Source: an uncultured Clostridia bacterium (GTDB lineage: Bacteria > Bacillota > Clostridia > TANB77 > CAG-508). From it: 64,000 bases of DNA. The notes under the pieces were generated by a model, which saw only the letters and a program-made list of their open reading frames with translations, did not search any database and was not told the origin of the DNA. Both the position numbers and the translations under genes were made by a program. Numbering within the stretch: position 1 is the first letter of the stretch; the number at the start of each line of letters is the position of its first letter. This document shows positions 9,182 through 19,412 of this stretch, piece by piece. Location: the NCBI GenBank assembly GCA_948560265.1, contig CAOXTD010000001.1, positions 165,191-229,190 of the forward strand, in the 5' to 3' direction.

Positions 9182-11791
9182 ATGGCAAAGGAAATTAGTG
9201 AAGAAGAGAAAAATCATATTCAAGACATGATTAATGGTTTAGTAGAAAGGGCCAAAAAAGCATCAGAGGAATACTTAAAATTAGACCAAGAACAAGTAGA
9301 CGAAATCATTAAACAAATGTCTATGGCAGGGTTGGAACATCATATGGAACTTGCTAAAATGGCAGTAGAAGAGACAGGACGTGGAATTTACGAGGATAAA
9401 ATCACAAAGAATATGTTTGCGACAGAATACATTTATCATAGTATTAAATATGACAAAACAGTAGGTGTTATTTCTGAAAATGAAGAAGAAGGATATGAAG
9501 AAATTGCAGAACCAATTGGTATTATAGCAGGTGTTACACCTGTCACAAATCCAACATCTACTACTATGTTTAAGTCTATTATTGCAGCAAAAACAAGAAA
9601 TGTTATCATTTTTGGATTTCACCCATCAGCACAAAAGAGCAGTAGTAGAGCAGCAGAAATTTTAAGAGAAGCAGCAGTGAAAGCAGGTGCACCAGAAGAT
9701 TGTATTTTATGGGTACCAGAGCCATCTATTACAGCGACTACACTTTTAATGAATCATCCTGATGTTAACTTAATTTTAGCAACTGGTGGAAGCGGAATGG
9801 TAAAATCAGCATATTCTTGTGGAAAACCAGCATTAGGTGTAGGACCAGGAAATGTTCCATGCTACATTGATAAAACAGCAAAACTTAAAACTTCTGTTAA
9901 TGACTTAGTATTATCAAAATCTTTCGATAATGGAATGATTTGTGCTTCTGAACAATCTGTTATTGTTGACAAAGAAATTAGCAAAGAATTTGAGAAATTA
10001 ATGAAAGAATCTGGTTGCTACTTTTTAAATAGTGAGCAAACACAAAAATTAAGAGACAGTATGTTTATTGCAGAAAAAGGCTGTGCTTTAAATGCGGATA
10101 TTGTAGGAAAAAGTCCTTATGATATTGCAAAAGGAGCTGGTATAGAAGTACCACAAGATACAAAAGTGCTAGTACTAAAAGAGAATGGAGTAGGAATTGA
10201 ATATCCATTTTCTAAAGAAAAGTTAAGCCCAGTTCTTGCATATTATATTGTAAAAGGTGCAGAAGAAGGGATTGAACTTGCTGAAAAACTAATTGAATTT
10301 GGAGGATTAGGACATTCAGCAGTTATTCATTCAGAAGATAAAGAAACCATTCGTAAATTCTCAGAAAAGGTAAAGGTAGGAAGAATTATTGTTAATTCTC
10401 CATCTACTCATGGGGCAATTGGTGATATTTATAATACCAATATGCCATCATTGACACTTGGTTGTGGAACTTTTGGAGGAAATTCTACAACAGCAAACGT
10501 ATCAAGCGTTAATCTAGTAAATGTAAAAAGAGTAGCAAAAAGGAGAGTTAATATGCAATGGTTTAAGATTCCAGATAAAATCTATTTTGAAGCAGGTTCT
10601 ATTCAATATTTAGAAAAAATGCCAAATATCTCAAGAGCATTTATTGTAACAGATCCAGGAATGGTGAAATTTGGCTATGTAGATAAAATTTTATACCACT
10701 TAAGAAAAAGAAGAGAATATGTACATTCACAAATCTTTTCAGATGTAGAATCAGACCCATCGTTTGAAACTGTATATAGAGGAGTAGAAATGATGAGAAG
10801 TTTTAATCCTGATGTAATTATTGCATTGGGTGGAGGAAGTGCTATTGATGCGGCAAAAGGAATGTGGCTATTCTATGAACATCCAGAAGCAGATGCGGAA
10901 GGCATGAAATTAAAATTTATGGATATTCGTAAACGTACGTATAAATTCCCAACCTTAGGTAACAAATCAAAAATGGTAGCAATTCCAACTACTTCTGGAA
11001 CAGGTTCTGAAGTTACTTCATTTGCTGTTATTTCTGATAAAGTAAACAACAAGAAATATCCTTTAGCAGACTATGAATTAACACCAGATGTAGCCATTAT
11101 AGATCCAGACTTGGTAATAAGTTTACCACAAACCATTACAGCAGATACAGGTATGGACGTTCTAACACATGCAATTGAAGCTTATGTTTCTAATATGGCA
11201 TCAGATTATACAGATGGATTAGCTGAAAAGGCAGTAGAATTAGTATTTAAGAATTTAAGGGAAGCATATAACCATGGAGATAACGCTTTTGCAAGAGAAA
11301 AAATGCATAACGCAAGTACCATTGCGGGAATGGCATTTACAAATGCATTTTTAGGAATCAACCACTCTTTGGCACATAAAATAGGAGCAGAATTCCACAT
11401 GCCACATGGAAGAATTAATGCCATTTTATTACCTTATGTAGTTCGCTATAATAGCAAAATGCCAAGTAAATTTGTATCATTCCCTAAGTACGAATACTTT
11501 ATAGCAGATCAAAAATATGCAGATTTATCAAGAAGAATGAACTTCCCAGCATATACGAATGAAGAAGGGGTAAATTCATTAATTGCAGAAATTCAAAAGT
11601 TAAATGCAGATTTGAATATTCCAAGATCTTTCCAAGAAACAGGAATAGCAGAACAAGAATTTTTGAGCAAAGTAGATATGTTAGCAGATAGAGCATTTGA
11701 AGACCAATGTACTACTGCAAATCCAAGACTTCCATTAGTAGAAGAATTAAAGCAAATTCTATTAGATAGTTACTATGGAAGAGAAGCTTAA
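9182..11791 (+). CDS. adhE: bifunctional acetaldehyde-CoA/alcohol dehydrogenase
   Basis: AdhE reduces acetyl-CoA to acetaldehyde and then ethanol, regenerating NAD+ in fermentation; the protein forms spirosomes. Of 869 residues the N-terminal half (about 1-440) is a CoA-acylating aldehyde dehydrogenase with its Cys in [12 protein letters not shown]. The C-terminal half (about 455-869) is an iron-type alcohol dehydrogenase with [22 protein letters not shown] and the metal ligands in THAIEAY and NHSLAHKIG...PHG. ATG 9182 is placed by AAAGGAGA; an ATG 36 bases earlier has no ribosome site. It is monocistronic, with its own promoter. Five out-of-frame CGGs and none in frame. Confidence 0.97.
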   Translation: MAKEISEEEKNHIQDMINGLVERAKKASEEYLKLDQEQVDEIIKQMSMAGLEHHMELAKMAVEETGRGIYEDKITKNMFATEYIYHSIKYDKTVGVISENEEEGYEEIAEPIGIIAGVTPVTNPTSTTMFKSIIAAKTRNVIIFGFHPSAQKSSSRAAEILREAAVKAGAPEDCILWVPEPSITATTLLMNHPDVNLILATGGSGMVKSAYSCGKPALGVGPGNVPCYIDKTAKLKTSVNDLVLSKSFDNGMICASEQSVIVDKEISKEFEKLMKESGCYFLNSEQTQKLRDSMFIAEKGCALNADIVGKSPYDIAKGAGIEVPQDTKVLVLKENGVGIEYPFSKEKLSPVLAYYIVKGAEEGIELAEKLIEFGGLGHSAVIHSEDKETIRKFSEKVKVGRIIVNSPSTHGAIGDIYNTNMPSLTLGCGTFGGNSTTANVSSVNLVNVKRVAKRRVNMQWFKIPDKIYFEAGSIQYLEKMPNISRAFIVTDPGMVKFGYVDKILYHLRKRREYVHSQIFSDVESDPSFETVYRGVEMMRSFNPDVIIALGGGSAIDAAKGMWLFYEHPEADAEGMKLKFMDIRKRTYKFPTLGNKSKMVAIPTTSGTGSEVTSFAVISDKVNNKKYPLADYELTPDVAIIDPDLVISLPQTITADTGMDVLTHAIEAYVSNMASDYTDGLAEKAVELVFKNLREAYNHGDNAFAREKMHNASTIAGMAFTNAFLGINHSLAHKIGAEFHMPHGRINAILLPYVVRYNSKMPSKFVSFPKYEYFIADQKYADLSRRMNFPAYTNEEGVNSLIAEIQKLNADLNIPRSFQETGIAEQEFLSKVDMLADRAFEDQCTTANPRLPLVEELKQILLDSYYGREA

Positions 11792-11831
11792 AATAAAAAA
11801 GTAAAAAAATGGAAAAATAACTTTTAACATC

Positions 11832-11860
11832 TTGACACAAAATAAATATTGTAGTAAAAT
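11832..11860 (+). promoter_or_regulatory. promoter of the T-box-aspS unit
   Basis: TTGACA (11832-11837), 17 bases, TAAAAT (11855-11860). Confidence 0.75.
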
Positions 11861-11884
11861 AAAAGTTAAGTTTTTGATAAAATT

Positions 11885-12113
11885 TAAAAATAGATTTGCA
11901 TTGAATATGACGACCGACTAAAAGTTGCTAACAGAGAATAAAGGCGAAATAGCGCTGAGAGCCTTTTATAGAAGAACATAGTTTGGCCAACACATAGGAG
12001 CAAAGAAGTTTTTTAGATAAGTGGAAATTTAATTTAGAAATTAAATTTCAAGCTGGGTGGTACCGCGGAAAAGATTTCGTCCCTGCACTAGAAATAGTGC
12101 AAGGGACTTTTTG
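11885..12113 (+). ncRNA. T-box leader (Asp) of aspS
   Basis: The transcript between promoter and aspS has the T-box element TGGGTGGTACCGCGG (12054-12068), which pairs with the NCCA end of uncharged tRNA, followed by an intrinsic terminator: GTCCCTGCACTA (12079-12090), loop GAAA, TAGTGC-A-AGGGAC (12095-12107) and a T-run. Stem I lies upstream (about 11890-12000). Given aspS downstream, the specifier should be the Asp codon GAC; GAC at 11909-11911 is a candidate, but I did not fold stem I. Uncharged tRNA-Asp would permit read-through. Confidence 0.92.
12079..12113 (+). terminator. T-box terminator
   Basis: Twelve-base-pair stem with one bulged A and loop GAAA, followed by TTTTTG. It competes with the antiterminator formed by the T-box sequence. 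Confidence 0.9.
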
Positions 12114-12156
12114 TTGCCCTCGCACTGTTAATTAAACAAAGAAAGAGGGAATTTTT

Positions 12157-13902
12157 ATGAGTTATTATCACACACATACTTGCAATGAAATACGTTTAGA
12201 AGATGTGGGAAAAAAGGTAAAGATTGCAGGTTTTGTAGAAACAATTCGTGATTTTGGTGGACTTGTATTCTTAGACATTCGTGATATGTATGGAATTACA
12301 CAAGTTGTTACATCAGGAAGGACAGAAGATGTAGATTTTGCATCACATATTCCAGTAGAGTCATCTGTTATGGTAGAAGGAATAGTTCGTAAAAGAGATG
12401 AAGAAACGATTAATGAGAAGCTAGATACAGGTTTAGTAGAAATTAGAATTGAAACAATTGAAATTTTAGGAAAAAGAACGAAGGAATTGCCATTTGAGGT
12501 TAACACCAATCAAGAAGTAAGAGAAGATTTAAGATTACAATATCGCTACTTAGATTTAAGGAATACTAGATTAAAAGACAATTTGATGTTAAGAGCAAAA
12601 GTATTACAATTTTTAAGAGAACAAATGATAGAGCAAGGATTTTTAGAAGTACAAACTCCTATTTTAACAAGTTCTTCACCAGAAGGAGCCAGAGATTACT
12701 TGGTGCCAAGTAGATTACATGCAGGACAATTTTATGCTTTGCCACAGGCGCCACAACAATTTAAGCAACTACTAATGGTATCTGGAATAGATAAATATTT
12801 TCAAATTGCACCATGTTTTAGAGATGAAGATGCAAGAGCAGATAGATGCCCAGGAGAGTTTTATCAACTAGATATGGAAATGTCTTACGCTACACAAGAA
12901 GATGTATTTGCAGCAATAGAACCAGTAATTTATCATACTTTTACTAAATTTTCGGATAAAAAGGTAAGTCAGTATCCATTTCCACGTATTCCATATCAAG
13001 AAGCAATGCTAAAATATGGAAGTGATAAACCAGACTTAAGAAATCCATTATTTATTATTGACTTAACTGAGTTTTTCCAATGTTGTACTTTTAAACCATT
13101 TATTGGAAGAACAGTAAGAGCGATTAAAGTTCAAAAGCATTTATCAAAAGGATTTCACGAGAAATTTTTAGAATATGCGATGTCTATTGGTATGCCAGGT
13201 CTTGGATATTTAGAAATACAAGAAGATTTATCCTTTAAAGGTCCAATTGACAAATTTATTCCAGAAGAGAAAAAACAAGAATTAATAAACTTAGCTCAGT
13301 TAAACCAAGGAGATACTATTTTCTTTATTTCAGATAATGAAAAAAGAGCAAATGAGTTTGCAGGACAGATTAGAACAGAATTAGGGAAACGTCTAGAACT
13401 AATACAAGAAGATATTTTTACTTTTTGTTGGATTGTAGATTTTCCAATGTATGAATTAGATGAACATGGAAAAATCAGTTTTTGTCACAATCCATTTTCT
13501 ATGCCACAGGGAGGAATTGAAGCATTAAGAGAGAAAAAACCATTGGATATTTTAGCATATCAATATGATATTGTTTGTAATGGTATAGAACTTTCATCAG
13601 GAGCGGTAAGAAATCATGACATTGAGATTATGGAGAAAGCTTTTGCAATTGCAGGATATACAAAAGAAGATATAGAAAGGAAATTTGCAGCTTTGTATCA
13701 AGCATTTCAATATGGGGCGCCTCCTCATGCTGGTATTGCACCAGGAGTTGATAGAATGTTAATGTTATTGACCAATAGTGATAGTATTCGTGAGGTAATT
13801 GCATTTCCAATGAATAGTAAAGCACAGGATTTAATGATGGGAGCTCCAGGAACAGTTTCAAAAGAACAATTAAAAGAGGTACACATTAAATTAGATATTT
13901 AA
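12157..13902 (+). CDS. aspS: aspartyl-tRNA synthetase
   Basis: Class II synthetase that charges tRNA-Asp. The 581-residue bacterial-type enzyme has an N-terminal OB anticodon domain (about 1-105), motif 2 around CFRDEDARADRCPGEFYQ, the bacterial insertion (GAD) domain (about 285-410) and motif 3 GIAPGVDRMLML. ATG 12157 follows AAAGAGGG. It is controlled by the T-box leader and stands just upstream of gatCAB, so Asp-tRNA and amidotransferase genes are together. Whether the enzyme is discriminating or also charges tRNA-Asn cannot be decided here. Confidence 0.97.
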   Translation: MSYYHTHTCNEIRLEDVGKKVKIAGFVETIRDFGGLVFLDIRDMYGITQVVTSGRTEDVDFASHIPVESSVMVEGIVRKRDEETINEKLDTGLVEIRIETIEILGKRTKELPFEVNTNQEVREDLRLQYRYLDLRNTRLKDNLMLRAKVLQFLREQMIEQGFLEVQTPILTSSSPEGARDYLVPSRLHAGQFYALPQAPQQFKQLLMVSGIDKYFQIAPCFRDEDARADRCPGEFYQLDMEMSYATQEDVFAAIEPVIYHTFTKFSDKKVSQYPFPRIPYQEAMLKYGSDKPDLRNPLFIIDLTEFFQCCTFKPFIGRTVRAIKVQKHLSKGFHEKFLEYAMSIGMPGLGYLEIQEDLSFKGPIDKFIPEEKKQELINLAQLNQGDTIFFISDNEKRANEFAGQIRTELGKRLELIQEDIFTFCWIVDFPMYELDEHGKISFCHNPFSMPQGGIEALREKKPLDILAYQYDIVCNGIELSSGAVRNHDIEIMEKAFAIAGYTKEDIERKFAALYQAFQYGAPPHAGIAPGVDRMLMLLTNSDSIREVIAFPMNSKAQDLMMGAPGTVSKEQLKEVHIKLDI

Positions 13903-13955
13903 GTTTTTAGCAATTGAACAATTGGAAAAAGATGTAATGAAACCGTGATTATTAC

Positions 13956-13984
13956 TTGTATTTTGCTAAAAAAACAGATATAAT
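13956..13984 (+). promoter_or_regulatory. promoter of gatCAB
   Basis: TTGTAT (13956-13961), 17 bases, TATAAT (13979-13984), 34 bases before the gatC start. Confidence 0.7.
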
Positions 13985-14017
13985 AAAGCACATAGAAAAG
14001 AGAGGAGTTGAACTAGA

Positions 14018-14302
14018 GTGCAAGTATCAAGAGAAGAGTTATTACACATTGCAAATTTAGCAGACTTGAATTTAAAAGAGGAAGAAGTAGAAAATTACTT
14101 ACTAAATTTGCAAGATATTTTGAACTTTGCCAATATTGTTAGCAAAGCACCTGTAGAAAACTTGACAGAGACAATTGGAGCAAATGATAATTATAATGTA
14201 TTTCGTAAAGACGAAGTAGAGGTATTTGAAGATAATGAGCTATTGCTTAACAATGCACCAGAAGAGGAGAGGAATATGTTTAAAATTCCTAAGGTTCTTT
14301 AG
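14018..14302 (+). CDS. gatC: Asp/Glu-tRNA amidotransferase subunit C
   Basis: GatC wraps around GatA and GatB and stabilises the amidotransferase that converts Glu-tRNA-Gln and Asp-tRNA-Asn to the amides. The 94-residue protein has the family pattern [10 protein letters not shown] and a C-terminal acidic tail. The start is GTG 14018 behind AGAGGAG. It leads the gatCAB operon; gatA follows after 86 bases containing a strong hairpin. Confidence 0.93.
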   Translation: MQVSREELLHIANLADLNLKEEEVENYLLNLQDILNFANIVSKAPVENLTETIGANDNYNVFRKDEVEVFEDNELLLNNAPEEERNMFKIPKVL

Positions 14303-14314
14303 TAAATTATAATA

Positions 14315-14354
14315 TGCAAAGAATATATAATATCGCTTATTATATATCTTTGCA
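14315..14354. repeat. strong hairpin between gatC and gatA
   Basis: TGCAAAGAATATATAATA (14315-14332) pairs with TATTATATATCTTTGCA (14338-14354) with a single bulged base. No T-run follows, so it is not an intrinsic terminator. It could mark an RNA processing site or tune gatA expression relative to gatC. Confidence 0.7.
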
Positions 14355-14388
14355 AATAAAATATACAGAAAGAAAGGAGTATTTTAAC

Positions 14389-15867
14389 ATGAATATAACA
14401 GAATTAACTGCGCATGAGTTGAAGGAAAAATTAGATAAGAAAGAGTTGACATCAGAAGAAATTACTAAGGCTTATGCACAAAAAATAGAAGAAAAGGAAA
14501 AAGACGTACAAGCTTTTATAACTGTATTAACAGACGAAGCAGTAGAAAAAGCAAAACAAATAGATGATAAAAAGGCAAAAGGAGAAACATTATCACCTTA
14601 TGCAGGAATTCCAGTAGGAATTAAAGACAATATTTGTATGAAAGGCGTCAAAACAACTTGTGCTTCTAAAATGCTAGCGAATTTTGTAGCACCATATGAT
14701 GCATCTGTAATGGAAAAACTAAATCAAGAAAATCTTATTCCCTTAGGGAAACTTAACATGGATGAGTTTGCTATGGGGTCTTCAACAGAATATTCCTATT
14801 TTCAAAAAACGAGAAACCCTTGGAATTTGAATACTGTACCAGGAGGATCCTCAGGAGGAGTTGCTGCAGCAGTAGCAGCTGATATGGTACCATGGGCTTT
14901 AGGATCTGATACAGGAGGTTCCATTCGTCAACCAGCTAGCCTTTGTGGAGTAGTAGGGTTAAAGCCAACTTATGGTTTAGTATCTCGCTATGGATTAGTG
15001 GCTTTTGCGTCTTCTTTAGACCAAATCGGACCAATTACAAAAGACGTAGAAGACAGTGCCATTTTATTAAATATGATAACAGGACATGATGAAAAAGATT
15101 CCACATCAGTAGAATTAGAAAAGAAAGATTATACAAAAGCACTCAAAAACGATGTAAAAGGTTTAAAGATAGGTATTCCAAAAGAATGGTATGGAGAAGG
15201 TCTTAATGAAGAAGTAAAAGCAAAGTTAGAGCAAGCAATTGAGAAATATAAAGAATTAGGAGCCATTGTAGAAGAATGCTCTTTAGATGTAGCAAATTAT
15301 GCTTTAGCTACTTACTATATCGTTGCCTGTGCAGAAGCAAGTTCCAATTTAGGAAGATTTGACGGAATTCGTTATGGGTATAGAGCAGAGAATTACACTA
15401 ATCTAAAAGAATTATTTAAAAATTCTAGAAGTGAAGGCTTTGGAGATGAAGTAAAAAGGAGAATCATTTTAGGTACTTATGTGCTATCTTCAGGTTATTA
15501 TGATGCTTATTACAAAAAAGCACAACAGGTGAGAACCTTAGTAAAGCAAAAATTTGATGAGGCTTTTGAAAAATATGATGTGTTATTAACTCCAACATCA
15601 CCAACAGTTGCTTTTGAATTTGGAGCAAAGTCAAATAATCCACTAGAAATGTACTTGGCAGATATTTGTACTGTTTCCATAAATATTGCAGGTCTTCCGG
15701 GGATTTCACTTCCTTGCGGAGTAGATAGCAAAGGTATGCCAATTGGAATGCAATTAGTTGGAAATCGTTTCTCAGAAGAAACCATTTTAAATGCAGCATA
15801 TACTTATGAACAAGCAACAAAATTTAGAGAGCAATATAAACCAACATTTAGAGGGGGTGCTAACTAA
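14389..15867 (+). CDS. gatA: Asp/Glu-tRNA amidotransferase subunit A
   Basis: GatA is the amidase that releases ammonia from glutamine for transfer to misacylated tRNA. In its 492 residues the Ser-cisSer-Lys catalytic set is visible: Lys in PVGIKDNI, the signature [13 protein letters not shown] and the nucleophile region [16 protein letters not shown] 14389 follows GAAAGGAG; earlier in-frame ATGs lie in the gatC-gatA hairpin and have no ribosome site. Its stop shares one base with the gatB start (TAATG), indicating translational coupling. Confidence 0.96.
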   Translation: MNITELTAHELKEKLDKKELTSEEITKAYAQKIEEKEKDVQAFITVLTDEAVEKAKQIDDKKAKGETLSPYAGIPVGIKDNICMKGVKTTCASKMLANFVAPYDASVMEKLNQENLIPLGKLNMDEFAMGSSTEYSYFQKTRNPWNLNTVPGGSSGGVAAAVAADMVPWALGSDTGGSIRQPASLCGVVGLKPTYGLVSRYGLVAFASSLDQIGPITKDVEDSAILLNMITGHDEKDSTSVELEKKDYTKALKNDVKGLKIGIPKEWYGEGLNEEVKAKLEQAIEKYKELGAIVEECSLDVANYALATYYIVACAEASSNLGRFDGIRYGYRAENYTNLKELFKNSRSEGFGDEVKRRIILGTYVLSSGYYDAYYKKAQQVRTLVKQKFDEAFEKYDVLLTPTSPTVAFEFGAKSNNPLEMYLADICTVSINIAGLPGISLPCGVDSKGMPIGMQLVGNRFSEETILNAAYTYEQATKFREQYKPTFRGGAN

Positions 15868-17306
15868 TGTCAAAAGAAGATTATGAAGTAGTTATTGGGT
15901 TAGAAGTACACGCAGAGCTTTCTACTAAGACTAAGATTTTTTGTAGTTGCCCAACTGAATTTGGAGCAGCACCAAATACTCACATTTGCCCAATTTGTAC
16001 AGCAATGCCAGGAACACTTCCAGTATTAAATGAGAAGGTAGTAGAATATGCAGTAAAAGCAGGCTTAGCGACAGGCTGTAGTATTGCAAGAGATAGCAAA
16101 AACGATAGAAAGAACTATTTTTATCCAGACCTTCCAAAGTCTTATCAAATATCTCAATTTGATAAACCTTTATGTGAACATGGAGAAGTTGAGATAGAAG
16201 AAGAGGGAGAAAAGAAAAAAATAGGAATTACTAGAATTCATATTGAAGAAGATGCAGGAAAACTAAATCATAATGAATTTGGTGGGGGAAGCCTAGTAGA
16301 CTTAAACAGAGCAGGAGTACCATTAATTGAAATTGTATCAGAGCCAGATATGAGGTCAAGCAAAGATGCAGAGAGTTATTTGAGAAAAATCAAGTCTATT
16401 TTAGAATATATTGAAGTTTCTGACTGTAAAATGCAAGAGGGCTCTTTAAGAGCAGATGTCAATGTCTCAGTTCGCAAAAAGGGATCTAAAGAGTTTGGAA
16501 CACGTACTGAAATGAAAAACATGAACTCTTTTAGGTCTATTGTAAGAGCGATAGAATATGAAGAGTCAAGACAAATTGAAGTCATAGAAGAAGGAGGCAC
16601 TATCACCCAAGAAACACTAAGGTGGGATGATGTATCAGGAAAAACTTTTTCTATGAGAGACAAAGAAGATGCACAGGATTATCGATATTTCCCAGAGCCA
16701 GATTTAGTTGCTATTCGCTTATCAGAAGAATATATTGAAAATATAAAAAATAACTTGCCAGAACTACCAGAAAGTAGACGTGCTAGATATTTAGAAGAAT
16801 ATAAATTATCTGAAAAAGAGAGTAAGATGTTAACAGCATCTAAATATTTATCGAATATGTTTGAAGATGCTTTGACAATATGTGGCAACCCAAAAGCAGT
16901 AGCAAATTGGCTATTATCAGATGTATCTAGAATTTTAAATGAAAAAGAAATAGAACCAGACCAAATACCATTTACAGCTAATCAATTGGCTAAAATGATT
17001 GAGTTAATTGAAAAGGGAACAATTAGTTCTGCCATTGGTAAAAAGGTGTTAGAGGAGCTATTTGAAAATCCAAGAGATCCAGAAGAGATTATCAAAGAAA
17101 AAGGATGGATACAAATTTCTGATGAAGGAGCTATCAAAGAGGTAGTAACAAGAATATTAGAAAATAACCCACAATCTATCATAGATTACAAAGCAGGAAA
17201 AGATAGAGCACTAGGCTTCTTAGTTGGTCAAGCCATGAAAGAGACCAAAGGAAAAGCAAATCCACAAATGCTAAATAAAATGTTCTTGGAAGAATTGAAT
17301 AAATAG
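15867..17306 (+). CDS. gatB: Asp/Glu-tRNA amidotransferase subunit B
   Basis: GatB binds the misacylated tRNA and phosphorylates the Glu or Asp carboxyl group before amidation. The 479-residue protein starts VIGLEVHAEL, has zinc-binding cysteines in FCSCP and CPICTAMPG, the conserved DLNRAGVPLIEIVSEPD, and a C-terminal helical and YqeY-like tail. Its ATG overlaps the gatA stop by one base. Last gene of gatCAB. Confidence 0.97.
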   Translation: MSKEDYEVVIGLEVHAELSTKTKIFCSCPTEFGAAPNTHICPICTAMPGTLPVLNEKVVEYAVKAGLATGCSIARDSKNDRKNYFYPDLPKSYQISQFDKPLCEHGEVEIEEEGEKKKIGITRIHIEEDAGKLNHNEFGGGSLVDLNRAGVPLIEIVSEPDMRSSKDAESYLRKIKSILEYIEVSDCKMQEGSLRADVNVSVRKKGSKEFGTRTEMKNMNSFRSIVRAIEYEESRQIEVIEEGGTITQETLRWDDVSGKTFSMRDKEDAQDYRYFPEPDLVAIRLSEEYIENIKNNLPELPESRRARYLEEYKLSEKESKMLTASKYLSNMFEDALTICGNPKAVANWLLSDVSRILNEKEIEPDQIPFTANQLAKMIELIEKGTISSAIGKKVLEELFENPRDPEEIIKEKGWIQISDEGAIKEVVTRILENNPQSIIDYKAGKDRALGFLVGQAMKETKGKANPQMLNKMFLEELNK

Positions 17307-17308
17307 TG

Positions 17309-17362
17309 TCAGGTTGGGGACGTTCCTTTTTCTGACAAAGTTGTCAGATTGGGGACACACCT
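17309..17362 (+). repeat. dispersed GGGACGTTCC repeat, copy 1
   Basis: After the gatB stop lies TCAGGTTG followed by GGGACGTTCCTTTTTCTG (to 17334) and then a second half-copy GTCAGATTGGGGAC (17343-17356). The first 26 bases match the complement of 39314-39339 at 24 positions, and GATTAGGGACGTT recurs at 36348-36360. This looks like a short dispersed REP-type element; no transposase is in the window. Confidence 0.7.
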
Positions 17363-17378
17363 TAAACTAAATAACAGA

Positions 17379-17417
17379 AACAATTATAATAATCTTATTA
17401 TTATAATTGTTTTTTTA
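17379..17417 (+). terminator. intrinsic terminator of gatCAB
   Basis: AACAATTATAATAA (from 17379) pairs with TTATTATAATTGTT ending near 17411, followed by TTTTTT. Confidence 0.8.
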
Positions 17418-17442
17418 TATTTAATTTTTAGAATAAAGGTAC

Positions 17443-17491
17443 TTGACAAAATTCAAAAACATTGTATAATTGTATTAATGCATTAATACAA
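17443..17491 (+). promoter_or_regulatory. promoter and palindromic operator of the GntR-ABC operon
   Basis: TTGACA (17443-17448), 16 bases, TATAAT (17465-17470). Directly after it stands a perfect 22-base palindrome (17470-17491): TTGTATTAATG followed by its exact complement. Its position at the transcription start and the YtrA-type GntR gene 14 bases downstream suggest an autoregulatory operator. Confidence 0.8.
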
Positions 17492-17505
17492 TAAAAGGAG
17501 GAATC

Positions 17506-17862
17506 ATGGATTGGAATTTTGAAAATGATAGGCCTATTTATATACAGTTAGTAGAAAAACTGAAACTTGCTATTGTAGCAGGTGAGTATCCAGCAGGGGA
17601 GAGACTGCCTTCTGTAAGAGATTTGGCAATGGAAATAAAGGCAAATCCTAACACAGTACAAAGAGCATTAGTAGACTTAGAACAAACAGGATTAATTTAT
17701 ACGCAAAGGACTAATGGAAAATTTGTGACAGAAGACAAAGAGTTGGTACAAAAGATTAGAGAAGAATTAGCAAAGCAAGCTTTTAACAAATTTCAAGAAA
17801 ACATGAAACAGCTAGGATTTGGAGAAGATGAAATGAAACAATATGTAATGAAACAAAAATAA
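17506..17862 (+). CDS. GntR-family regulator, YtrA subfamily
   Basis: The 118-residue protein has an N-terminal winged helix (about residues 10-75) with the family pattern RPIYIQLVEKLK and GERLPSVRDLA, and only a short helical tail instead of a large effector domain, as in YtrA. Such proteins repress the ABC transporter operon they head. ATG 17506 follows AAAGGAGG. The ATPase gene begins 10 bases after the stop, and a perfect palindrome covers the promoter. Confidence 0.92.
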   Translation: MDWNFENDRPIYIQLVEKLKLAIVAGEYPAGERLPSVRDLAMEIKANPNTVQRALVDLEQTGLIYTQRTNGKFVTEDKELVQKIREELAKQAFNKFQENMKQLGFGEDEMKQYVMKQK

Positions 17863-17872
17863 AGGAAGGGGA

Positions 17873-18577
17873 ATGAAAATGAAATTGGTAGAATGCAAAA
17901 ACTTATCGAAAGATTATGGCATGAAAAAAGCTTTAGATAATGTTAGTTTTCAAATACCAACAGGAAGAATTGTAGGACTATTGGGAAGTAATGAAAGTGG
18001 GAAAACTACTTTAATTAAAATGATCAATGAACTATTAGTGCCTACGTCAGGGGAGATATTAATTAAAGGAAAAAAGCCAGGTATAGAGAGTAAAAAGGTT
18101 ATTTCGTATTTACCAGAAAGAAGTTATTTGCCTTATGATAAAAAGGTATCAGAGATAATATCATATTTCAAAGACTTTTACAGTGATTTTAATGTGGAAA
18201 AAGCGTACCAATTATTAAATGAGCTAGGCATAAAGAAAGAAGATAAATTGAAACAAATGTCAAAAGGAACAAAGGAAAAAGTGCAATTGGTATTAGTAAT
18301 GAGTAGAGAGGCTGACATTTACATATTAGATGAACCAATTGGTGGAGTAGATCCAGTTGCAAGGGACCAAATTTTAGACTTAATCTTAAAGAACTTTAAA
18401 GAAGGAGCAAGTCTTATCATTTCTACCCATCTAATTGCTGATATTGAGAAAATTTTAGATGATGTTATTTTTATTCATCAAGGAAGAATTTTATTAAATG
18501 CAAGTGCAGATGAGGTAAGAAACAAGTATCATTCATCTATCGAAAATGCATTTAAGGAGGTGTTTAAACAATGCTAG
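17873..18577 (+). CDS. ABC transporter ATP-binding protein (YtrB-like)
   Basis: The 234-residue ATPase carries Walker A GSNESGKTT, a signature loop changed to MSKGTKEKV in place of LSGGQ, Walker B IYILDEPIGGVDP and the H loop in STHL. Such divergent ATPases pair with ABC-2-type permeases next to YtrA regulators, often induced by cell-envelope stress. The frame has two closely spaced ATGs (17873 and 17879). It overlaps the permease gene by 7 bases, so the two are translationally coupled. Confidence 0.92.
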   Translation: MKMKLVECKNLSKDYGMKKALDNVSFQIPTGRIVGLLGSNESGKTTLIKMINELLVPTSGEILIKGKKPGIESKKVISYLPERSYLPYDKKVSEIISYFKDFYSDFNVEKAYQLLNELGIKKEDKLKQMSKGTKEKVQLVLVMSREADIYILDEPIGGVDPVARDQILDLILKNFKEGASLIISTHLIADIEKILDDVIFIHQGRILLNASADEVRNKYHSSIENAFKEVFKQC

Positions 18578-19371
18578 GAAAGTTATTGAAATATGAAATG
18601 AAGTCACAGGGAAAAAGTTTATTTCTTTTTTGGATGGCAATTTTAGGATTAGGTTTATTAATAAGAATATTTAGTATGTTAGAAGAAGTAATGCCAGTAT
18701 TTCAATATTTAACACCTATTTCCATATTCACCTTTGGTATTGCTATTGTACTTAGCCTTGTTTATTGTTTTTTCTTAGCCATTAAGAATTATTATAAAAA
18801 AGTGTTGAGAGAAGAAGGGTATTTGACTAACACTTTGCCAGTAAATAAAAGTAGTATTATCTTATCTTTTCTAATTACTGATGTGCTAGCCTTTATTGTA
18901 ACAGTTGCATTTAGCTTTTTAGTTTTTTTCATTGCTTTTGGTACTGCAAGTGAAGAAGCAAAAAGTATGTGGGAAACATTTTCTATTTCATTAGAGAAAG
19001 AGTTTCATATGAGTATAGAGACTATTAGAGGTATTCTTGTAGGAGTAATGTTAGTAGGATATGTTAATACGATTTCACTATTTTATGCTGCTATGACTGT
19101 CGGACATAGTTTTTCACAAAATAAGATTTCAAGTTCTATTGGAGTAGGTGTTGCTTTTTATATGGGATTTCAATTTTTAAATGTTATAGAAATGGTTGTT
19201 ATTTTCTTGAAAAATGAAATGGACTTTACAAATGCATTGGCAACTAACCAAGTACCATATGAATTAATTGGAATTATTTTACTAGAGGCGTTTATGGTAT
19301 CTGTTATTTCAATGATTACGACTTATACATTTACGAATTACTTTTTGAACAGGAAGTTGAATTTAGAATAG
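18571..19371 (+). CDS. ABC-2-type permease of the GntR operon
   Basis: The 266-residue integral membrane protein has about six hydrophobic segments (near residues 18-40, 47-70, 95-125, 160-180, 190-215 and 230-255). It is the membrane partner of the preceding ATPase and overlaps it by 7 bases. Substrate unknown; the context suggests export or envelope-stress defence. Confidence 0.82.
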   Translation: MLGKLLKYEMKSQGKSLFLFWMAILGLGLLIRIFSMLEEVMPVFQYLTPISIFTFGIAIVLSLVYCFFLAIKNYYKKVLREEGYLTNTLPVNKSSIILSFLITDVLAFIVTVAFSFLVFFIAFGTASEEAKSMWETFSISLEKEFHMSIETIRGILVGVMLVGYVNTISLFYAAMTVGHSFSQNKISSSIGVGVAFYMGFQFLNVIEMVVIFLKNEMDFTNALATNQVPYELIGIILLEAFMVSVISMITTYTFTNYFLNRKLNLE

Positions 19372-19382
19372 AAGATAAAACA

Positions 19383-19407
19383 AGCCAGCAATTTAATTTG
19401 CTGGCTA
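19383..19407. terminator. terminator between the ABC operon and the convergent small gene
   Basis: AGCCAGCAA pairs with TTGCTGGCT. On the minus strand the stem is followed by TGTTTT, on the plus strand by an AT-rich tract, so it may serve both directions. Confidence 0.65.
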
Positions 19408-19412
19408 TATAA

